Positions 58,111 through 64,000 of a DNA stretch of 64,000 bases are shown here, one piece after another; position 1 is the stretch's first letter, and every line of letters begins with the position of its first letter. The stretch comes from Hemileia vastatrix (Eukaryota > Basidiomycota > Pucciniomycetes > Pucciniales > Zaghouaniaceae). The stretch lies in assembly GCA_030280995.1 (NCBI GenBank), contig JASXTE010000005.1, positions 29,060,501 through 29,124,500 of the forward strand, read 5' to 3'. A model generated the notes under the pieces. The model was not told the DNA's origin, did no database searches, and saw nothing but the letters and a program-made list of their open reading frames with translations. Made by a program: the position numbers and the translations under genes.

Positions 58111-59181
58111 AAAGAACAAAAAGAAATAGACATTTTAATAATCAATTTAATTACGAAAAAGGAGAAACTGACTTATGTTGTGAGCTGTGAAATGAGAAGT
58201 ATCAGAACCAACAAAGAGTGATGTAAATCATAGATGAAGAGAGTATGAGATATCTTAGAGAGACTGAATCTTAGAAATTTTATGCAATTTAAAGTCTGGA
58301 AGCTAAACCAAAACTAAAGAAATTGGGAACCTGGGGAATTGTATTGCACAAAATTGTAAATTAGTCAATCTAGGCCTTAAAAATGAGAAAGGGTTATTGG
58401 TAGTATATTAGAATGCATATAACTGTATGGAGATGATGAATTACTTATAAATTCTATTGTTGGGGGTAGTTCAAAATCTGAATTTGTATCCAAATCAACC
58501 ATTAGATCAAGAGCTAGAGCTGTAGCAGTGATCTCAAGTTGATGGCAGACTGAAAATAACATGTTATGTTAGTGAAAAGAGATAAAAATGAAAGTTAAGT
58601 GGATTATTAATGTATTAATTTAGTGCTGGTAAGTCACATACCCTATTTGTATGAATAAGCCTTAGGATTAGGTAAAAAATCTAGGTTTTAGAACATTTGC
58701 ACTTAGTATTGGCATCTCTGTATTAAGTGCTGACTAATCATGATGAAGAAGGAAATTGTTTTTGATGATTTTTTAACCCAAAAGAAGACATTTTTAGAAA
58801 AAAATATGCTGTTAAAATACAAATGTCCAGGGCAGGTATTTTTATTTTTTACGGTAGGTTTGATAACTTTTTTGTGGAATGTTTATGTGGCATATTTGGT
58901 AGTTTTTGAGACCCCCCATTGTCTCAATAGCTTACTAGTACTTGTAGATTATTTTTCTACTTAGTTTGAAACTGGGCTTATATTAGGGGGTGTCAAAAAT
59001 TACCATATATACCATTCAATTAAGCCTCAAAAAAGGTACCAAGTAAGTCATTTTAATTCAAAATACATTCCCCATTAACTGGTATACTTAAACAGTGTTC
59101 TTCTAACTACACACACCATCTCTTGAGTGCAAACAAGCCCCTAAATGGCTTCTTCCCCCTAACTTGATTAGTTACCATTAG
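58111..59181. other. AT-rich spacer
   Basis: No gene is recognised. Around 58850-59060, phrases resembling the GGTCTCA/GGTGTCAAAA landmarks of direct repeats A and B occur on the other strand, so a decayed relative may lie here. Confidence 0.35.
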
Positions 59182-60668
59182 TGTCAGGCTGAGTCCAAGT
59201 ACAGAGATGTGAATAGCTTGATTAATCAGTTTTCTAGAAGATTTTAATGGTCCTATATGGTTACTGTAGTATAAATTGCATAAATATTAAAATAAAACTC
59301 AATATAAAGGTCTCAGTAATTTAATCTCACTAATGATAGATGGTTTACAATTCATAGTTGGTAGAAAAATAGAAATAATATTTGAAGCACTATTCAAAGA
59401 CTTTTAATAGCACTAATGAAATTTATTGTAATTTTATTGGCTATATGTTTCACTTGTGATGATAAAGAATGTAGAATATAAGTCAAAGCCCTCCTCATTT
59501 TATGCCCATGAAGTCCCTAATGTTCCCCCTTTATTAACCAATCCCTAAACAGCCAATGATGCCTCAAATTTGTAGTGACACATTCCCATCAGCCTAAAGA
59601 TCATCCAGTTACAAAGGAAGAATTTTATCACATGCCAAAATACATAAATAAAAAGTGTTAATCCATCGAAAATAGAGTATTAAACAAAATGAGAGTATAT
59701 GAAAGTAATTATATAAATAAGTGACTAAATAAAGAAGGAAAAGTACTAAATCTAAAACATAACTTAGGGGTCTCAAAAGTAGAAATGAAAGGAATAATTA
59801 TTCCAAATTAATGCATGAAATCCCCATCCAAATATGACCAATATTGACTGAGAAACTATTGAGAAGCCCAAAATTAGATGTGAAATGGGGTTCGCTGGAT
59901 TCATTCTGTTGGCAGGCACTTACATGGGTAAATAGATGACTAAATAGACAATTTTTGGTGTGCTAATTAATTATAGGTGCCGATCTTGAGTTTATTAATG
60001 AAATTAGTGCATAAAATGAGGATGATGCACTGATAATGAAATCAGGACACTAAATAAGTGTCTTCCACTTTTTTTTCATGTTTCCTTATAGTGGGTGTAC
60101 AATGTGGAGTAATTATAGTGTGGAATTACTAACTTATCTAAAAATGAAGCTATTCATGTGGGAAAAATGCATGCATTATGTGGCCAGTACACAGAAGCCA
60201 ATTCTGGCATAAAAAACAACAAATTTGGAAAGTGTTATTTATATGAATTTTAATAGTCAAATAAATAGTTCTTATTTAGAAAAATTGATCGGTGAAGGCA
60301 CATTTTCAATATTATTAAATTTAAAGCACATATATTCAACTATTAAGTGATTTAAAACACATTTCTTATTCTTTCCATAAAAATGAAACCAACAGCTTCA
60401 AGTCTACATAAAAAACATGTGGCCTTACATTTAAGCTTATTAAAATTACCTTAAAATATTCTAACTTAATAATAAGTAAATTAGACTTATAAAAGTTAAA
60501 TATATGCATGTATATAAGGTATTATAATGGCACATATTGTATCTAATTATTAATTTCACCTATGTATACATCTTTTATACCTTAATTTATTGTTCCCATG
60601 TGTACTAAATATCTTTAAAATAATTTATAAGCAGCTTTTACTCAGTCCTGAGAATATCCAGGCTGAAA
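59182..60668 (-). mobile_element. 3' LTR of a second copy of the 26.9 kb gypsy family
   Basis: In minus-strand sense it begins TCAGCCTGGATATTCTCAGG, just after a PPT-like TTTTTTTGGGTGG, and ends ...CTGACA (plus TGTCAG at 59182). It shares with 32190-33366 the terminal stem-loop and internal phrases such as GGTCCTA near the end. Confidence 0.7.
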
Positions 60669-60689
60669 ATTGACCACCCAAAAAAACAG

Positions 60690-62310
60690 TAAAAAAATGA
60701 TAATTTATATATTTTTTTATTTTTATTTTTTAGATATTCAGAAAAACCTGTAGCATTAAAGAGTAATTATTTAAAGAAATCAGAAATAACAAAAAATTAT
60801 GAATACTGGTTCTAACCCCTCATCTGGTTGAACAGAATATTATTTCCACTTAAATTTTTCAAGATGGGAGGATAGATTTGAAATTTCCTTTATTTGATTT
60901 TACCTTATATCTTAATAAATACTCAGTTCCTTTCTTTTTAGTAACTATTCTTTTCTTGAGTATTTTTTCAATCTATGATTTTTCACAAGTTCTTCAGGCT
61001 GTTTCATAGGCCTTCCTCTTCTTTTTGGAAATGAATCAGGATCATTTGCATGATAATGTTTTAATAATAAAGTAGGGAAAACTGGATGTTTCCTATCATT
61101 TGGGGCATATAATATAAATTAAACAGCACTATTACCAGTCATTTTTTTATTAGAGAAGGTCCCACAAAAGGTTCTTTTAATTAAACCTTACCTTTTAAGT
61201 TAAAATGTAGTATTGAGATAACGACTTCATCTCCTTTCTTGAATTCAAATTTTTTATGGGATTTATCCCATCTTTTATTTTCATATAAAAATTCTTTTTG
61301 GATGCATTCTTCGTTATGCTTTTGTTAAATTTGTTGCATATGAATAAAGAATTTAGTACCAGGGTTTATATCTAGCCTTGGTAATTTGTTTAAATGATTT
61401 ACTGGGGTATTTAGAACACACCCCAGCCAGAGTTCAGATGGTTTTTTCTCCATTACAGAATGAGATGTGCTATTATAAGCAAATTCAAGGCCAGGAATTA
61501 ATGTTACCCAGTCAAGTGTGAATTTTTAATTCTCCTTGTATTCTAATCCAAAGCCACAATATCTTCTGATCATATCTTTCAGAGTCTGTATCTCTCTCTC
61601 AGAAAGCTTATCAGTTTGTGTATGGTGTGCTGTAGACGATTTCAATTGAAAACCTGATACTTCCATCAAAGATGTCCAGAATTCTGAAGTAAATTTTGAG
61701 TCTATGTCAGAGATTATGGCTTTTAGGAACCCAAAATTTTTCATCATTTGATTCCACCATATCAATGCCAAATATTTTGCAGATACCTCTTTATGGGTAG
61801 GAATAAACATAAATATTTTGGTTAGTTTATTCACAATTACCCTGAAGGAGCTGAAGATTTCTTTTCCTGTTAATGGAAAACCAGTTAAAAGTTCCATATT
61901 TTTAATTTCCCATGGGGCTTTTGGCAGCTCTATTTGTTTTAAAAACCCAGCTCTGCTCCCAGTTAATCTTTTAGATTTTTGGCAAGAGTCACATGTGTAA
62001 ATGTATTTTTGTACATCTTCTTTCATTTTTATTCACTAGACTGTGGTATTAACTCTACTTAATGTTTTGTTAAGACAAAAATGACCAGCTATGATTTCAT
62101 CATTGCAAGTACTTGACATTAGCTCTTTCATAGATAGATGTATAGCTATTACATTACTTTTCTTTCTCCTGTAATATATGTATCAATATTTAATTGATAG
62201 TTTACCTTTTTCCAATGCATTTTTACACTTTTGAGGTAAAGTTGTAATATATGCACTCATTGAGGCATTTGTTAGATCTTTAAGATGGTTGATAATTTTG
62301 ACGAATCTTT
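60690..62310 (-). pseudogene. Decayed gypsy chromovirus, integrase to chromodomain part
   Basis: Minus-strand relic of the same family as the 26956-32070 polyprotein. In sense order: a pre-integrase region (ASMSAYITTLPQK, about 62.25 kb); an HHCC finger and YTCDSCQKSKRLTGSR; an integrase core in which the first Asp context has become KNMELLTGF, an IISDIDSKFTSEFW site, and TDKLSEREIQT (61526-62026); then SELWLGCVLNTPVN, YENKRWDKSHK and GDEVVISILHFNLKG; and a frame-broken chromodomain end near 60.8 kb. Many stops; the first catalytic Asp appears replaced. Everything upstream of about 62.31 kb (gag to RNase H) is missing. Confidence 0.8.
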
Positions 62311-63310
62311 ATCAGATGAAAAATTTACTGAGTAGTGATTTATTATTTCAACTCATGAGATTACTCTACCAAATAACCATATTTACATGCAATTTTAATG
62401 AAATAAATCATGAAAAGTTCCAGAATATTGTATATGTATTACATTGAGTAAATGCATATTGCAAAAACTCTTAGTAGTTGAATATTCAATAGAACAAAAA
62501 AAAGAGCAAGAATATATTTTCTTATAATTACAATCATCTTCTTGCATATTAAAATTTAAAAGATTGATTAAAATCCACTGTTATAAGAATTGTACTTCTT
62601 TCTAAACCCATAATAAAACAATTTATTAATTATTAGTGCTTAGTGTAAAGAAGCTAAGAGAAGACTTCATTGAAACAGAAATTATGAAAACATATTTATA
62701 TCTTTTATAATTTATAATTATAAGTCTTTTCACTGTATTCTAGAATAAAATACTTGAGAATTTTGATGGTTCAATATGTTTTTAAAATAAATCCATTGAA
62801 ATGAAAATATTTATATTGCATAGTCAGAAATAATAAAAATACAATAAAATCAGGTAATATGGTTTTAACTAAAAAATGAAAGCTTCTAATACTTAGTTAA
62901 AAGGTTTTATCAATAAAAAGAACCACTGATCTAATTATATATTTTTTCAAAAAAAAAACTAATAAAATCGTTAGAGAGATTAAAAGTGATGATTTTTAAA
63001 TAAATAGTATATGTTTTAGTCTTTTTAATGATCAAGTTAAATTCAAAATTAAAATTAAATTGTGTTTTATGAAAAAAATTCTGTGAATGGATCAGATTCT
63101 TAATCTGCCCTTGTCATTATTTCTATAAACTATTCATTTAAATTTCAATATTATTCTAGCACAGACTCATCCATTATTGGTTAAGAGCTCTAGATGAGTT
63201 CAAATTAAAGTTCAGTATCAGTTCATTATAAGTTCAGTCTGAGTTCAATATGTGTTCCATCTAAGTTCAAGTTGATGACTTGCTATAAAGTCTCCCCAAA
63301 AAATTGTGTT
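62311..63310. other. AT-rich spacer
   Basis: No gene or clear repeat is seen. Near 63190-63270 the phrase AGTTCA recurs many times at short spacing (a degenerate minisatellite). Confidence 0.4.
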
Positions 63311-63638
63311 GTGTGGCCAGTATCCAGAAGCCATTTCTGGCATAAAAGAACAAAAAATTTGCAAAGTTTTTTTAATGAATTTCAATAGTCTAATTAATGG
63401 CTCTTATTAAGAAAAATTGATCTGTCAAAGCACATTTTTAATATTATTAAATTTATAGCGCATATATTTAACTTTTAAGTGATTTAAAGCACATATCTTA
63501 TTTTTCTTATTAAACTATGAAAAAAACAGATTTAAGTCTACTTATAAATTATGTAGCCCTATTATTAAGGTTCTTAAGATTAACCTAAAATATTTCAACT
63601 TAATATTAAGTTTATAAGGCTTATATAAGCTGGATATA
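63311..63638 (-). mobile_element. LTR fragment of the same gypsy family
   Basis: Direct match to about 60178-60506 inside the minus-strand LTR (GTGGCCAGTA, CTGGCATAAA, ATTGATC, AATATTATTAAATTTA landmarks). It is interrupted at 63638 by another LTR end. Confidence 0.75.
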
Positions 63639-64000
63639 TGTCAGCCTGGATATCCCCAGGACTGAGTAAAAAGTACTTATAAGTTATGTTAAACACATGG
63701 ACTATACATGGGAGCAATAAATTAGGGTACACAAATAGTATACATAAGTAAAATGATGATAATATACAAAATATGCCATTATAACACCTTATATACACCC
63801 ATATATCCACCTTTTATAAGTCTTATGTACTAAATATTAGGTTTTAATATGTTAGGGTAATCTTAAGAACCTTAAATATAAGACTACATAAGTTTTAAGT
63901 GAACCTAAAGCTGTTGTTTTCATTGTTTTATGTAAAAAACAATAAATGTACTTTAAATCACACTAAAGTTGATTATATGCGCTATAAATTTAATAATATT
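63639..64000 (+). mobile_element. LTR start of another element, running off the window
   Basis: Begins TGTCAGCCTGGATATCCCC and continues as the reverse complement of the 60.2-60.67 kb LTR up to the window end. It is an LTR of the same family inserted in opposite orientation into the LTR fragment on its left (nested insertion). Confidence 0.75.

Overview
The window looks like nuclear DNA of a basidiomycete, most likely a rust fungus (Pucciniales). The reasons are: very AT-rich sequence, short GTAAGT/GTATGT...AG introns of about 50-110 bp, chromodomain Ty3/gypsy retrotransposons, a basidiomycete-style Tnp2 (CACTA/EnSpm-like) transposase, a PIF/Harbinger (DDE_4) transposase relic, and Tet-like 2OG-Fe(II) dioxygenases of the kind greatly expanded in rusts. 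I recognise no tRNA, rRNA or ordinary housekeeping gene. Nearly everything readable is mobile-element DNA. All calls were made by eye; no alignment or database search was run.

Layout. 1-5.7 kb: AT-rich, no gene. 5.71-6.41 kb: a GC-rich island of about a dozen consecutive hairpins. 7.46-25.9 kb: a gene-rich block holding a TET/JBP-like DNA dioxygenase gene (+), an unknown five-exon gene (-), a 1.9 kb array of about 20 short palindromes, a proline-rich accessory protein (-), a Tnp2-type transposase (-), a second accessory protein paralogous to the first (+), and a four-exon SNF2-family ATPase (-). Splicing these genes by eye gives open reading frames with canonical junctions; the only break found is an A13 homopolymer frameshift in the TET/JBP gene. 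26.7-33.4 kb: a chromodomain gypsy element with an intact gag-pol and a 3' LTR but no visible 5' LTR. Its LTR cuts into a second, decayed TET/JBP relic (33.4-34.1 kb). 34.4-39.8 kb: interspersed repeats, a giant 2.6 kb inverted repeat, and minisatellites. 40.4-49.7 kb: a PIF/Harbinger transposase pseudogene split by a full-length but decayed chromovirus, with matching LTRs and an AACAG target duplication. That chromovirus carries an antisense, spliced, Cys-rich accessory ORF. 50.6-56.7 kb: repeat copies around a decayed minus-strand retroelement. 59.2-64 kb: a decayed relative of the 26.7 kb element, plus further nested LTR pieces.

How the genes may work together (inference): the transposase, its two accessory paralogues, the SNF2 ATPase and the TET/JBP dioxygenase may belong to one large DNA transposon, or to a few nested ones, that carries its own chromatin and DNA-modification tools. 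A TET/JBP domain plus a SNF2 ATPase recalls kinetoplastid JBP2, where the two are fused, and TET/JBP genes are known to travel with fungal DNA transposons. I could not find terminal inverted repeats that would prove the block is a single element.
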